Shown piece after piece: positions 34,216 through 44,079 of a DNA stretch of 46,439 bases; the first letter of the stretch is position 1, and the number at the start of each line of letters is the position of its first letter. Both the position numbers and the translations under genes were made by a program. The notes under the pieces were generated by a model. The model searched no databases. It was not told the DNA's origin and saw only the letters and a list, made by a program, of their open reading frames with translations. The stretch lies in assembly GCF_000447205.1 (NCBI RefSeq), contig NZ_AUWY01000019.1, positions 1 to 46,439 on the forward strand, read 5' to 3'. Origin of the DNA: Sphingobium ummariense RL-3 (lineage in GTDB: Bacteria > Pseudomonadota > Alphaproteobacteria > Sphingomonadales > Sphingomonadaceae).

Positions 34216-35003
34216 CCAACAAGCTGATCGAGATCTGCGACACCAAACGCGAGGAAGTCGCCCGCCGCCGGGCCGCCACGACCGTCGCCACCCTGCACGC
34301 CCGCGCCGCCGAGCGGACGCCCCCGCGCGGGTTCCGCCGGGCGCTGGACAATGCCGCCCGCACCGGCTTCGGCCTGATCGCGGAGGTCAAGAAGGCGAGC
34401 CCATCCAAGGGCCTGATCCGCGCGGACTTCGATCCGCCGGCCCATGCCGCCGCTTATGCCGCCGCCGGCGCCGCCTGCCTGTCCGTGCTGACCGACGAAC
34501 CCTATTTCCAGGGGCATGACGATTATCTGGTGGCGGCAAGAGCGGCCTGCACGCTGCCGGTGCTGCGCAAGGATTTCATGGTCGATCCCTGGCAGGTGCT
34601 GGAAAGCCGGTCGCTCGGCGCCGACGCGATCCTGATCATCGTCGCCGCGCTGGACGACGGGCAGATGGCGGAAATCGAGGACGCGGCCCTGGGCCTCGGC
34701 ATGGATGCGCTGGTCGAAGTGCATGACGAGGCCGAATTGGAGCGCGCCCTGAAGCTCCGGTCGCGTCTCATCGGCGTCAACAACCGCGACCTGCGCGACT
34801 TCACGGTCGATTTCGCCCGGACCTATGAACTGGTCGGCCGCGCGCCGGAGGGCTGCACCTTCGTCGCAGAAAGCGGCCTCGGCAGCCATGCGGACCTTCT
34901 CGCCATGGCGGACCATGGAGTACGCTGCTTCCTGGTCGGCGAATCCCTGATGCGCCAGCCGGATGTCGAGGCAGCCACCCGGGCATTGCTGGTCGGCGCA
35001 TGA
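34212..35003 (+). CDS. trpC: Indole-3-glycerol-phosphate synthase
   Basis: 263 residues from the ATG at 34212, coupled to trpD by ATGA; an earlier in-frame TTG at 34194 is rejected. A TIM barrel with [13 protein letters not shown] (catalytic Lys), [33 protein letters not shown] and [11 protein letters not shown]. It closes the indole ring in tryptophan synthesis and is monofunctional (no TrpF domain). Its TGA overlaps the moaC start. Confidence 0.97.
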   Translation: MTNKLIEICDTKREEVARRRAATTVATLHARAAERTPPRGFRRALDNAARTGFGLIAEVKKASPSKGLIRADFDPPAHAAAYAAAGAACLSVLTDEPYFQGHDDYLVAARAACTLPVLRKDFMVDPWQVLESRSLGADAILIIVAALDDGQMAEIEDAALGLGMDALVEVHDEAELERALKLRSRLIGVNNRDLRDFTVDFARTYELVGRAPEGCTFVAESGLGSHADLLAMADHGVRCFLVGESLMRQPDVEAATRALLVGA

Positions 35004-35470
35004 GCGGCCTCACCCATCTGGACGAGGATGGCGCCGCGCGGATGGTCGACGTCTCGGCGAAGGCGGTGACGGCGCGAGAGGCGGTCGCCACCGGTCACAT
35101 CACCATGTCCGGGCAGGCGGCACAGGCAATCGCGCAGGGTCTGGTCAAGAAGGGCGACGTGCTGGCCGTGGCGCGCGTGGCCGGCATCATGGCGGCCAAG
35201 CGCACCGCCGATCTCATCCCGCTCTGCCACCCGATCGCGCTCAGCGCCGTAACGGTCGACTTCGATCTGGCCGACGACGGCGTGACCGTCACCGCCACCG
35301 CCCGCACCGCAGGACAGACCGGCGTGGAGATGGAAGCGCTCACCGCCGCCTCCGTCGCGCTGCTGACCGTCTATGACATGGCCAAGGCGCTGGACAAGGC
35401 GATGGTGATCGGCGGCGTGCGCCTGCTCGCCAAGACCGGCGGCAAGTCCGGCGACTGGCGCGTCCCGTGA
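35000..35470 (+). CDS. moaC: Cyclic pyranopterin monophosphate synthase
   Basis: 156 residues. The MoaC fold shows [33 protein letters not shown] (active-site Lys and His) and [26 protein letters not shown], with the GKSGDW tail. It converts the 3',8-cyclo-GTP product of MoaA to cPMP in molybdenum-cofactor synthesis. Start and stop both overlap neighbours by four bases, so trpD-trpC-moaC-moeA are translated as a chain. Confidence 0.97.
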   Translation: MSGLTHLDEDGAARMVDVSAKAVTAREAVATGHITMSGQAAQAIAQGLVKKGDVLAVARVAGIMAAKRTADLIPLCHPIALSAVTVDFDLADDGVTVTATARTAGQTGVEMEALTAASVALLTVYDMAKALDKAMVIGGVRLLAKTGGKSGDWRVP

Positions 35471-36648
35471 ACTTGCTGCCCGTCGCGGAGGCGCAGGCAC
35501 GGCTGCTCGCGATTGCAGCGCCCATGCCGGCCCAGGACATCCCGGTGGCGCAGGCGGCGGGCCGCTGGCTGGCGCGTGACGTCGTGGCGCTGCGCGACCA
35601 GCCCTGGGCGGACCTTTCCGCCATGGACGGTTATGCGGTGCGCGCCGCCGAATGGCCCGGCCCCTGGCGCGTGACCGCCGCCAGCGCGGCCGGAGGAACG
35701 CCGCCGCCGCCTCTTCCCCTCGGCGAGGCCTGCCGCATCTTCACCGGCGCGCCCTTGCCGCCCGGCGCCGACGCCATCCTGATCCAGGAAAATGCAGGTG
35801 TAGAAGACGACGCCCTTCGCAGCGGCGCCGATCCGCTCCAACCTGGCCGCCATGTCCGGCCGGCCGCGTCGGACTTTCGTCAGGGCCAGCGCCTGCTGGC
35901 CGCTGGCACCCGTCTCGGTGCGGCGCAGCTCTCGCTCGCGGTCCTCGGCGGGCATGGCACCCTGCCTGTCGGCGGCCGCCCGAAAGTGGCGGTCCTCTCG
36001 ACCGGCGACGAACTCGTCCCCCCCGGCGCGCCCGTTCCGCCGGGCAGCCTTCCATCCTCCAACGCGCCGATGCTCGCCGCCCTGCTGGCGGCGCTGCCTT
36101 GCGAAGTAATAGACCTGGGCATCGTGCGGGATAACCTTGGTGCGATGACCGACGCCTTCCGGCGCGCAAGCGAGGCCGACATCATCGTCTCTACCGGCGG
36201 CGCGTCGGTCGGCGACCACGACCTCGTTCGCCCGGCCTTCGCCGCCGCGGGCGGATCGCTCGACTTCTGGAAGATCCGCATGCGCCCGGGCAAGCCGCTG
36301 ATGGCGGGGACGCTCGGTTCCACGACCTTCCTCGGCCTGCCCGGCAATCCGGTCTCGGCCTTCGTGACGGGCATCCTCTTCCTTCTGCCGCTGGTCCGCC
36401 ACATGGCCGGATCGGCCTCGCCCCTGCCCGCCGTCCGCCAAGCCACGCTGGCATCGCCGCTTCCCGCCACCGGCGAGCGTGACGATTATCTGCGCGCCTA
36501 TCACAGCGACGCCGGCGTGGTCTCGGTCACCGCGCAGGACAGTGCTGCGACAGCGGCGATGGCGATGGCCGACTGCCTGATCCTGCGGCCCGCAGGCTCA
36601 CCTGTCGCCGTGGCTGGCGATCCTGTGACCATCCTTCCTATCCCATGA
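35467..36648 (+). CDS. moeA: Molybdopterin molybdenumtransferase
   Basis: 393 residues from a GTG overlapping the moaC stop (GTGA). MoeA motifs in order: [63 protein letters not shown] and [13 protein letters not shown]. It inserts molybdate into adenylylated molybdopterin. Last gene of the plus-strand run; a hairpin that terminates in both directions follows immediately. Confidence 0.96.
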   Translation: MNLLPVAEAQARLLAIAAPMPAQDIPVAQAAGRWLARDVVALRDQPWADLSAMDGYAVRAAEWPGPWRVTAASAAGGTPPPPLPLGEACRIFTGAPLPPGADAILIQENAGVEDDALRSGADPLQPGRHVRPAASDFRQGQRLLAAGTRLGAAQLSLAVLGGHGTLPVGGRPKVAVLSTGDELVPPGAPVPPGSLPSSNAPMLAALLAALPCEVIDLGIVRDNLGAMTDAFRRASEADIIVSTGGASVGDHDLVRPAFAAAGGSLDFWKIRMRPGKPLMAGTLGSTTFLGLPGNPVSAFVTGILFLLPLVRHMAGSASPLPAVRQATLASPLPATGERDDYLRAYHSDAGVVSVTAQDSAATAAMAMADCLILRPAGSPVAVAGDPVTILPIP

Positions 36649-36672
36649 AAAAAGGGGCCGCGACGCGGCCCC
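36648..36672. terminator. Bidirectional intrinsic terminator between moeA and the Gln-rich gene
   Basis: GGGGCCGC (36654-36661) and GCGGCCCC (36665-36672) form a perfect 8-bp stem with loop GAC. On the minus strand TTTTTT follows directly (36648-36653), a strong terminator for the small gene at 36698-36853. On the plus strand TTCTCTC follows, weaker, for moeA. Confidence 0.88.
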
Positions 36673-36697
36673 TTCTCTCGCTTCCAGTTTCAGGAAA

Positions 36698-36853
36698 TCA
36701 GCGCTGCTGCTTGCCCGGCGCCTGGTCCTGACGGCGCTCGTCGCCCATCTGACCCTGCTTGTTCTCCTGCTGCTGCTGGCGATCGCCCTGCTGGTTGCGG
36801 TCGCCCTGCTGGTCGCGGCGCTGGTCGTTGCCCTGATTGTTCTGGTTTGCCAT
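36698..36853 (-). CDS. Gln-rich disordered small protein, 51 residues
   Basis: ATG at 36853 with AGGAG six bases upstream, TGA at 36698-36700, then a strong terminator: a complete small gene. The translation starts MANQNNQGNDQRRDQQGDRN and ends QDQAPGKQQR. 17 of 51 residues are Gln, with six Asn, six Asp, seven Arg and six Gly, no aromatic residue and no cysteine. Repeated QQGDR units are visible. It should be unstructured and soluble. I recognise no family; a stress or nucleic-acid-related role would be guesswork. Divergent from lexA. Confidence 0.7.
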   Translation of the reverse strand: MANQNNQGNDQRRDQQGDRNQQGDRQQQQENKQGQMGDERRQDQAPGKQQR

Positions 36854-36944
36854 ATCACTCTCCTATTCGCCTCCATGAGGAAGGCAGGATAGAAACGAGC
36901 CGCAGCGGGCGGCGTTCCCACCGTTACGGACCTGCACCCATCGC

Positions 36945-36987
36945 TTGACTTGTCTTGCTCCGTTTCCTATGCGTTCTCTCTCCGTTC
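36945..36987 (+). promoter_or_regulatory. lexA promoter with SOS box
   Basis: TTGACT (36945-36950), 17 bases, TATGCG (36968-36973) form a housekeeping promoter. GTTC-N7-GTTC (36973-36987), the alphaproteobacterial LexA operator, overlaps its -10 end and start site. This is the classic autoregulation of lexA. Confidence 0.88.
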
Positions 36988-37004
36988 CAGAGAGGACCGC
37001 AGGC

Positions 37005-37676
37005 ATGTTGACGCCCAAACAGCAGGAGCTGCTCAGCTTCATCCAGACCCGGCTTGAGGACGACGGTGTCTCGCCGTCCTTCGAGGAGATGAAGGACGCG
37101 CTCGACCTGCGATCCAAATCCGGCATCCATCGCCTGATCAACGCGCTGGAAGAACGCGGCTTCATCCGTCGCCTGCCCAACCGCGCCCGCGCGCTCGAAG
37201 TGCTGAAGCTGCCCGAGGCGATGCACAAGCCCCTCAAGGCAGCGGCGCCCGCCGCCCCCAAGCCGGCCGCGCCGATCCCGATCGCCGCCAATGACGTGAT
37301 CGAAATTCCGCTGCACGGCCGGATCGCGGCCGGCGTCCCGATCGAGGCTCTGGAAGGCCAGGCGATGCTGTCCGTCCCCGCCGCCCTGCTGGGATCGGGC
37401 GACCATTATGCGCTGGAAGTGGCCGGCGATTCCATGGTGGAGGCAGGCATACTCGACGGCGACTTCGCGCTGATCCAGCGCACGGAGGTCGCGCGCGAAG
37501 GCCAGATCGTCGTCGCGCTGATCGACGATACCGAAGCGACGCTCAAATATTTCCGGCGCGAAGGACCGAAGGTCCGGCTCGATCCCGCCAACAGCGCCTA
37601 TGAACCGCAGATCTATGATCCGCGTCAGGTCCGCATCCAGGGCAAGCTGGCTGGCCTGCTGCGCCGCTACAACTGA
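37005..37676 (+). CDS. lexA: SOS-response repressor LexA
   Basis: 223 residues from the ATG at 37005. N-terminal winged-helix domain ([36 protein letters not shown]) and an Ala/Pro-rich linker precede the peptidase domain. It has the Ala-Gly cleavage site in [12 protein letters not shown], the catalytic Ser in [11 protein letters not shown] and the Lys in [11 protein letters not shown]. It represses DNA-damage genes and cleaves itself when RecA is activated. A GTTC-N7-GTTC box lies just upstream. Its 3' end overlaps comEC (convergent) by ten bases. Confidence 0.97.
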   Translation: MLTPKQQELLSFIQTRLEDDGVSPSFEEMKDALDLRSKSGIHRLINALEERGFIRRLPNRARALEVLKLPEAMHKPLKAAAPAAPKPAAPIPIAANDVIEIPLHGRIAAGVPIEALEGQAMLSVPAALLGSGDHYALEVAGDSMVEAGILDGDFALIQRTEVAREGQIVVALIDDTEATLKYFRREGPKVRLDPANSAYEPQIYDPRQVRIQGKLAGLLRRYN

Positions 37677-39838
37677 CGGGGGCGGCTGGGATAGCGGCCC
37701 CGCCGTGACCGCTGCGCAGGAATCCAGGGGTGCCGATCGCCGGGGCGCAGCACGGTGCGAACCGTGCCGCTCTCCAGGTCGATCGCCAAACCGCCCGTCC
37801 GCGCCAGCAGGCGGCCGTCGGCCCTGAACCAGCGCGGGCGGCACCAGAAGGGCAGGCGCCGGTCGCTTACGACGATATCGGCCTGGGCGCAGGCCGGCTC
37901 CAGCGCGGGCCGATCGACCAGCATCGCGCTGCGGGTCGCCAGCAACTGCCAATCGCCCCGACCTGATCGCAGCCGGACAGCGCACAGATCGGTCGAACAT
38001 CGCGCACCCGGCAGCGTAGCGATCGCAGCAAGGTCGCCGTCATGGCCCGCGCTCTCCGATAGCGTGTCGCGGACATAATCGCCCGCCCGGTCGCGCAGGA
38101 TCGCCATGCCGCCGCCCGGCGTCCGCACCGCCACATGACGCCCATCCCCCGTCACCAGTATCTCGGGCGGCGATGCTGTCAGGATCAGCCCCATTCCGAC
38201 CGTTACCGGCAACAATCCCAGCCAGCGCCAGCGCGTCCGCCAGAGCAGGCCCCACAGGCCGCCCAGCACTATCAGCGTGAAGACGCCACCCGAATGGGCC
38301 GGCGCCATGACCACCGCCATGGGACTGGCGGCCACGCCATGCGCGATCATCAGCAGCAGGTCTAGGGCATGGCCGACCAGCCACCAGAAGGGCGCGCCCA
38401 GCCCCACGATGTCGAGGAGCAGGGCGACCGCCTCCAGCGGCATCACGACAAAGGTCGTCAGCGGAATGGCCAGCAGGTTGGCGAAGGCGCCCAGCATCCC
38501 CGCCTGGTGGAAGTGGAACAGGGCGATGGGCGCGAGCACCAGTTCGACTGCAGCGCCGGTCGCCAGTGCGGCAACGCCCGCACGGACCCCCTTGCGCCAC
38601 ACCGCCTCGTCCCGCGCCGCCGTCGAGGACCGGAAACGCCTATGCTCGGCCAGCGCCACGATCGCGATCACGGCGGCGAAGCTCATCTGGAAACTCGGCC
38701 CCACCAGCGCCTCGGGCCAGACCAGCAGCACCACCAGCGCCCCTGCCGCCACCAGCCGCAGCGTGATCGCGTCCCGCTCCATGGCAAGCCCGCCCAGCAC
38801 CAGCAGCGCCGCCACGCAGGATCGCACCGTCGGCACCTCCGCACCTGTCAGCAGGGTGTAGCCGATGCCCGCCAGCGCTCCACCCGCCGCGGCGATCAGC
38901 ATCAGCGGCCAATGCAGCGCCGCCCATCTGTTGAGCGCCATCAGCTTCAGCAGCAGGAAGATTACCGCGCCGATCAGCGCCGTCACATGGAGCCCGCTGA
39001 TCGACAGCAGGTGCGCCAGCCCGCTGCGCCGCATCGCCTCTGCATCCGCCTCGCTGATCGCGCCCTGGTCTCCGGTGGCAAAGGCCGCGGCGATGCCTGC
39101 ACCATGTCCATCGACGCGGTGCAGGATATGATCGAACAGGCGTGCGCGCAGCGTCGGCCCCGATTTCGCCGCACGCAGCACCGTCACCGGCGCCAGCGCC
39201 CGCCCGGTCGCCCCGATCCCCAGGAAATAGGCCCGCTGCGCGAAATCATACCCTCCCGGCACGGCCGGCGGCGCGGGTGGCATCAACCGCGCGCGAAACT
39301 GCACCAGCGCACCACGCCCCAGCCCCTCCGGCACATGGCCCTCGTCCAGATTCACGCGGACACGCTTGGGCAGATCCGGCCGCCCTTCGGGCCGCACCAG
39401 CAGGCGCACCATCTTCTGCGCCGGCACCGCCTGGACCGCTTCCACTTCCGCCGCCATCTCGGCGAAAACCGGCCGTGCCAGCGGCGGCGTACCCGACCAT
39501 GCAGCCTTGCCCCACACCAGCAGGCATCCCGCGGTCGCCAGCAGGCCGCAGACCAGCAGAAGCTTGCGCAGCCGCATGCCCTCCGGCACCAGGCATGCGC
39601 CGCAGGCCAGCGCCAGCATCGCGCAGCAGAAGCTGAGCCATCCGGCCGGATCAGGCAGCGCGAACCACGCCGCGATGCCCGCGCCCAGCGCGACGGGCGC
39701 CCAGAGGGCGAGTTGTTCCCGCTCCTCCTCCAACCATGCCTCCACGGCCACCGGGATCGATCGGCCCCATGCCGGGAACCGCCCCAATGGGGAGGTTTGT
39801 CGTGGCTCCAAAGCCATGCTAGGGGGCGTCGCATCCAT
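37667..39838 (-). CDS. comEC: ComEC/Rec2 family DNA-uptake membrane protein
   Basis: 723 residues. Two or three N-terminal membrane segments, a DUF4131 soluble domain (about 110-220), then the Competence core with [47 protein letters not shown] and a run of about eight helices. The C-terminal about 190 residues form the remnant of the metallo-hydrolase-like domain, but no HxHxDH motif is visible, a common loss in alphaproteobacterial members. It is the presumed channel for single-stranded DNA entry. Only 15 bases separate its start from the divergent gltX, so promoters must lie inside the genes. Confidence 0.92.
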   Translation of the reverse strand: MDATPPSMALEPRQTSPLGRFPAWGRSIPVAVEAWLEEEREQLALWAPVALGAGIAAWFALPDPAGWLSFCCAMLALACGACLVPEGMRLRKLLLVCGLLATAGCLLVWGKAAWSGTPPLARPVFAEMAAEVEAVQAVPAQKMVRLLVRPEGRPDLPKRVRVNLDEGHVPEGLGRGALVQFRARLMPPAPPAVPGGYDFAQRAYFLGIGATGRALAPVTVLRAAKSGPTLRARLFDHILHRVDGHGAGIAAAFATGDQGAISEADAEAMRRSGLAHLLSISGLHVTALIGAVIFLLLKLMALNRWAALHWPLMLIAAAGGALAGIGYTLLTGAEVPTVRSCVAALLVLGGLAMERDAITLRLVAAGALVVLLVWPEALVGPSFQMSFAAVIAIVALAEHRRFRSSTAARDEAVWRKGVRAGVAALATGAAVELVLAPIALFHFHQAGMLGAFANLLAIPLTTFVVMPLEAVALLLDIVGLGAPFWWLVGHALDLLLMIAHGVAASPMAVVMAPAHSGGVFTLIVLGGLWGLLWRTRWRWLGLLPVTVGMGLILTASPPEILVTGDGRHVAVRTPGGGMAILRDRAGDYVRDTLSESAGHDGDLAAIATLPGARCSTDLCAVRLRSGRGDWQLLATRSAMLVDRPALEPACAQADIVVSDRRLPFWCRPRWFRADGRLLARTGGLAIDLESGTVRTVLRPGDRHPWIPAQRSRRGRYPSRPRQL

Positions 39839-39853
39839 GGTTAGGCAGGGCGA

Positions 39854-41314
39854 ATGTCAGAGAATATTGCGGCGAGTGCAACGGGATTGAAGAAGCAGGT
39901 CGTGACCCGATTCGCGCCGTCGCCCACCGGGTTCCTTCATATCGGTGGTGCGCGCACGGCGCTATTCAACTGGCTGTTCGCCCGCCATCATGGCGGCAAG
40001 TTCCTGCTCCGCATCGAGGATACCGACCGCGCCCGATCGACCGATGCAGCCGTCGCGGCGATCTTCGACGGCCTCGAATGGCTGGGACTGCTCGGAGACG
40101 AGGAGCCGGTGTTCCAGTTCGCCCGCACGCCCCGGCACGCCGAAGTGGCGCACAAGCTGCTCGACCAGGGCCATGCCTATAAATGCTTCGCCACGCCCGA
40201 GGAGCTGGCGGAGCTGCGCGAGCAGCAGCGCGCGGCCAAGCTGCCGATGCGCTATGACGGCCGCTGGCGCGATCGCTCCCCCGAAGAGGCGCCGGAAGGC
40301 GCGCCCTATGTCATTCGCCTGAAGGCTCCGCGTGAGGGCGAGACCGTTATCGAGGACGCGGTGCAGGGCCGCGTCGTCGTCCAGAATGCGGAACTGGACG
40401 ACATGATCCTGCTTCGGTCGGACGGCACGCCGACATACATGCTGGCCGTGGTCGTGGATGACAACGACATGGGCGTCACCCACGTCATCCGCGGCGACGA
40501 TCATCTCAACAACGCCTTCCGGCAGCTCGGCATCATCCGCGCCATGGGATGGGATGAGCCCGTTTACGCCCATATCCCGCTGATCCACGGATCGGACGGC
40601 GCGAAGCTGTCAAAACGGCACGGGGCGCTGGGCGTTGACGCCTATCGCGACGAGATGGGAATGCTGCCGGAGGCGGTGATCAACTATCTGCTCCGCCTGG
40701 GCTGGGGCCATGGCGACGAGGAGATCATTTCCCGGGACCGCGCGGTCGAACTGTTCGACATCGGCGGCGTCGGTCGCTCGCCCTCGCGCTTCGACATCAA
40801 GAAGCTCGAAAATCTCAACGGCCATTATCTGCGGGAGGCCGACGATGCCCGGCTTGCCGCGCTGGTGGCGCCCCGCGTCGCCCAGCGACTGGGGATCGCC
40901 CTCCCCGAAGGGGGCGAAGCGCTGCTGACCCAGGCCATGCCCTCGCTCAAGCCGCGTGCCAAGACGCTGGGAGAGATCGCCGAGGGCGCCGAATTCCTGT
41001 TCAAGAGCCGTCCGCTCGATTTTGACGAGAAGGCCTCGGCTCTGCTAGACGACTCCGCGCGCGAGCTGCTGGTAAAGACAGCCGACGCTCTCTCTTCCGT
41101 CCAATCCTGGACGGTCGAAGCGATCGAAGACGTGATACGCCGCGTGGCGGAGGATGCCAGGCTTGGACTGGGCAAGGTCGCCCAGCCCTTGCGCGCGGCG
41201 CTGACCGGTCGCACGGTTTCGCCGGGCATTTTCGATGTCCTTTTCCTTCTGGGAAAGGTGGAGAGCTTGGAACGGCTGACCGATGTAGGGACGCATCAGC
41301 CAGCCGGCCATTAA
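39854..41314 (+). CDS. gltX: Glutamate-tRNA ligase
   Basis: 486 residues, class I synthetase. [26 protein letters not shown] holds the HIGH motif and [13 protein letters not shown] the KMSKS motif, with [11 protein letters not shown] and [23 protein letters not shown] between. The C-terminal helical anticodon-binding part is complete. It charges tRNA-Glu (and possibly tRNA-Gln if GatCAB is present). gltX-gltA is a common sphingomonad order; gltA follows after ten bases. Confidence 0.97.
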   Translation: MSENIAASATGLKKQVVTRFAPSPTGFLHIGGARTALFNWLFARHHGGKFLLRIEDTDRARSTDAAVAAIFDGLEWLGLLGDEEPVFQFARTPRHAEVAHKLLDQGHAYKCFATPEELAELREQQRAAKLPMRYDGRWRDRSPEEAPEGAPYVIRLKAPREGETVIEDAVQGRVVVQNAELDDMILLRSDGTPTYMLAVVVDDNDMGVTHVIRGDDHLNNAFRQLGIIRAMGWDEPVYAHIPLIHGSDGAKLSKRHGALGVDAYRDEMGMLPEAVINYLLRLGWGHGDEEIISRDRAVELFDIGGVGRSPSRFDIKKLENLNGHYLREADDARLAALVAPRVAQRLGIALPEGGEALLTQAMPSLKPRAKTLGEIAEGAEFLFKSRPLDFDEKASALLDDSARELLVKTADALSSVQSWTVEAIEDVIRRVAEDARLGLGKVAQPLRAALTGRTVSPGIFDVLFLLGKVESLERLTDVGTHQPAGH

Positions 41315-41324
41315 GGAGAAAAAC

Positions 41325-42611
41325 ATGTCGGATAAGAATGCCATTCTGACCGTCGGGGGAGAGGCCAGGGAATATGCCATCATGGATGGCTCCGTGGGCC
41401 CGCAGGTCATCGACGTCCGCAAGCTGTACGCCAATACGGGCATGTTCACCTATGATCCCGGCTTCACGTCGACGGCGAGCTGCGAATCCGGCCTGACCTA
41501 TATCGACGGCGACGAAGGCGTCCTGCTCCATCGCGGCTATCCGATCGGCCAGCTCGCCGAACAGTCCAGCTTCATGGAGGTCAGCTACCTGCTGCTGAAC
41601 GGCGAACTGCCCTCAAAACAGGAACTGGCCGACTTCACCCGCACCATCACGCGCCACACCATGGTGCATGAGCAACTGACCACCTTCTACCGCGGCTTCC
41701 GCCGCGACGCGCACCCGATGGCGATCATGTGCGGCGTGGTCGGCGCGCTTTCCGCCTTCTACCACGACTCCACCGACATCAACGATCCGGCCCAGCGCAC
41801 CATCGCCAGCCACCGGTTGATCGCCAAGATGCCGACGATCGCAGCCATGGCCTACAAATATTCGGTGGGTCAGCCCTTCGTCTATCCGCGCAACGATCTC
41901 AGCTACACCGCCAATTTCCTGCGCATGACCTTCTCGGTCCCGGCCGAGGAATATGAGCCCGATCCGGTCATCGTCGATGCGATGGACAAGATCTTCATCC
42001 TCCACGCCGACCATGAACAGAACGCTTCGACCTCGACCGTGCGCCTCGCCGGTTCGTCGGGCGCCAACCCCTTCGCCTGCATCGCGGCGGGCATCGCCTG
42101 TCTCTGGGGTCCGGCGCATGGCGGCGCGAACGAGGCCGCGCTCAACATGCTCCGCGAGATCGGTACCGTGGACCGCATCCCGGAATACATCGCCCGCGCG
42201 AAGAACAAGGACGATCCGTTCCGCCTGATGGGCTTCGGTCACCGCGTCTACAAGAATTACGATCCGCGCGCGACCGTGATGCAGAAGACCGCGAAAGACG
42301 TGCTGGAAAAGCTGGGCGTCAACGACCCGGTCTTCGACGTGGCGAAGGAACTGGAGCAGATCGCGCTCAACGATCCCTATTTCATCGAAAAGAAGCTCTA
42401 CCCGAACGTCGACTTCTATTCGGGCGTGATCCTCTCGGCCATCGGCTTCCCGACCGAGATGTTCACCGTGCTCTTCGCCCTCGCCCGCACCGTGGGCTGG
42501 GTCGCGCAGTGGAACGAGATGATTTCCGATCCCGCGCAGAAGATCGGTCGCCCGCGCCAGCTCTACACTGGCCCCGTGCAGCGCGACTACGTCCCGGTCG
42601 CCGATCGCTGA
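41325..42611 (+). CDS. gltA: Citrate synthase
   Basis: 428 residues, type II (Gram-negative, NADH-sensitive class length). Catalytic residues: His in [17 protein letters not shown], His in [15 protein letters not shown] and Asp in [12 protein letters not shown]. The N-terminal beta domain includes [23 protein letters not shown]. It condenses oxaloacetate and acetyl-CoA at the entry to the TCA cycle. Excellent ribosome site (AAGGAG) overlapping the gltX stop, terminator directly after. Confidence 0.98.
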   Translation: MSDKNAILTVGGEAREYAIMDGSVGPQVIDVRKLYANTGMFTYDPGFTSTASCESGLTYIDGDEGVLLHRGYPIGQLAEQSSFMEVSYLLLNGELPSKQELADFTRTITRHTMVHEQLTTFYRGFRRDAHPMAIMCGVVGALSAFYHDSTDINDPAQRTIASHRLIAKMPTIAAMAYKYSVGQPFVYPRNDLSYTANFLRMTFSVPAEEYEPDPVIVDAMDKIFILHADHEQNASTSTVRLAGSSGANPFACIAAGIACLWGPAHGGANEAALNMLREIGTVDRIPEYIARAKNKDDPFRLMGFGHRVYKNYDPRATVMQKTAKDVLEKLGVNDPVFDVAKELEQIALNDPYFIEKKLYPNVDFYSGVILSAIGFPTEMFTVLFALARTVGWVAQWNEMISDPAQKIGRPRQLYTGPVQRDYVPVADR

Positions 42612-42633
42612 TCGGCACGACAATGGAAACAGG

Positions 42634-42665
42634 AAACGGCGCCGTCACCGGCGCCGTTTTCTTTT
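42634..42665 (+). terminator. Intrinsic terminator of gltX-gltA
   Basis: AAACGGCGCC (42634-42643) and GGCGCCGTTT (42650-42659) form a perfect 10-bp stem with loop GTCACC, followed by TTCTTTT, 22 bases after the gltA stop. Confidence 0.92.
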
Positions 42666-42702
42666 ACGCCATGAACTGTCCTGAACAGCTCTTTTGGAGC
42701 CG

Positions 42703-44079
42703 CTATCCCCGCGCCGGCAGGGTCAGGACGAAGCGCGCGCCCTCCCCCGCGTTTCCGCCGACGCGGATGTCGCCCCCCATCGCCCGCGCCAGCCGCCGGG
42801 ATATATAGAGGCCGAGACCGCTGCCGGCGGCATCGTCGCGGCCCAGCCGCTCGAACTTGTCGAAGATGCGCTCGCGGTCGCCATCGGCGACTCCGGGGCC
42901 TTGGTCGACCACAGTGACGGAGGCAAGCCTGCCCTGCATCTCCGTCGCGATTCGCACCTGGCCCCCTTCGGGGGAATAGCGCACCGCATTGCCGACCAGG
43001 TTGACCAGAATCTGGAGCACGCGGCGGAATTCGCCGGTCGCGGGGGCGCGTTCGGAGATATCCGGGGGGAAAATGCTGATATGCCCGTCGATCGCCTTGA
43101 CGTTCAGCAGCCCGGCCGCCCGGCGGCCCAGGTCCGCAAGGTCGATCTCCTCCGCCGTCACCGTAAAATCGGGCCGGTCGATCGCCTGAAGGTCGGCCAG
43201 GTCGTCGACGAGCGCCATCAGATGCCGTCCAGCCGCGGCGATGTCGCTGGCATAACCGGCATAGTCCGCCCGCAGCGGTCCCTTCAACTGCGCGCTGATC
43301 GTGTCCGCATTGGCGATGATCCGGCCCAACGGCTGGCGCAGCGATCGGTCGAGCCGCCGCCCGAATTCACCCGGATAGGCAAAGGTCGACTGCGGATCGG
43401 GTGCCCGCGCCGCCGCCTCGTCCACCGGCGTGGCCTTCCCCCGATAGCCGAGAAGCTGTCCGGCAAGATCGAACAGCGGAAAGCCCGCCAGGCTGTAGCG
43501 CCGCTCCGGATCGCTGACGAGCACCGCCTGCTGGTTGCGGAAGGCGCGCCGCTGCGCAAAACCGCGCAGCATCGCCATGTCACCCTCCTCATCTCCCTGC
43601 AGCTGGAAATAGGCGGAAAAGCGGCTTCCGGGCGGAGGCGGGGACTCAGGCAGGGTCGCTCCCGCATCCTCTTCCGCCATCACGATCTGGAACCGCAACA
43701 GCGTATCGATCTGCCAGGTCCATCCACCCGCCAGCGCGGCAATGTCCGATTCCCGGCTGCCATTCTCCATCGCAGGTGCCGGCAGCGGTCGTTCGTTCCA
43801 TTCGATCACCGACAGCTGCACCGCCTCACCCTCCGGCTTGGCGCGCACCCACATCTCGATATCGCCCTGGTCGGAAGCAGCCACGACCGGGCGCGAAATG
43901 GCGATCCCCAGCCGCGATGCCAGCCGCGCCACCGCCGCCAGCTGAGGCACGGCCAATGGCGCATCCAGGTCTCCGCCCGCCTGTCGCTGCAGCGCAAGCA
44001 GCGGCAGGTCCGCCGCCAGCAGCACGCCCTGCGCGGATATCGTCGCCCGCATCACGGCCGGATGAACGGGCATGTTCAC
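42703..44079 (-). CDS. Histidine-kinase-like protein lacking the phospho-acceptor His
   Basis: 458 residues from a GTG overlapping the upstream gene's stop (GTGA); an ATG two codons later (44073) is possible. No membrane segment. A PAS-like N-terminal half (PLFDLAGQLLGYRG near 201-214) is followed by a HisKA-like helix (about 236-300) and a good HATPase_c domain with N box (LVNLVGNAVRYSPEGG), G1 (VVDQGPGVADGD), F box and G2 (GSGLGLYISRRLARAMGG). Where kinases read HELRTPL this protein has RSLRQPL (R245 for His), so it should bind ATP but cannot autophosphorylate there. No response regulator is adjacent. See findings. Confidence 0.85.
   Translation of the reverse strand: MNMPVHPAVMRATISAQGVLLAADLPLLALQRQAGGDLDAPLAVPQLAAVARLASRLGIAISRPVVAASDQGDIEMWVRAKPEGEAVQLSVIEWNERPLPAPAMENGSRESDIAALAGGWTWQIDTLLRFQIVMAEEDAGATLPESPPPPGSRFSAYFQLQGDEEGDMAMLRGFAQRRAFRNQQAVLVSDPERRYSLAGFPLFDLAGQLLGYRGKATPVDEAAARAPDPQSTFAYPGEFGRRLDRSLRQPLGRIIANADTISAQLKGPLRADYAGYASDIAAAGRHLMALVDDLADLQAIDRPDFTVTAEEIDLADLGRRAAGLLNVKAIDGHISIFPPDISERAPATGEFRRVLQILVNLVGNAVRYSPEGGQVRIATEMQGRLASVTVVDQGPGVADGDRERIFDKFERLGRDDAAGSGLGLYISRRLARAMGGDIRVGGNAGEGARFVLTLPARG

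Noticed and set aside
36945..37004. LexA start upstream of 37005
   Set aside because: The upstream in-frame part is the promoter and SOS box.
37730..39844. Long plus-strand frames (up to 491 codons) opposite comEC
   Set aside because: Shadow frames, very rich in His, Arg and Gln, against a strong ComEC match on the other strand.
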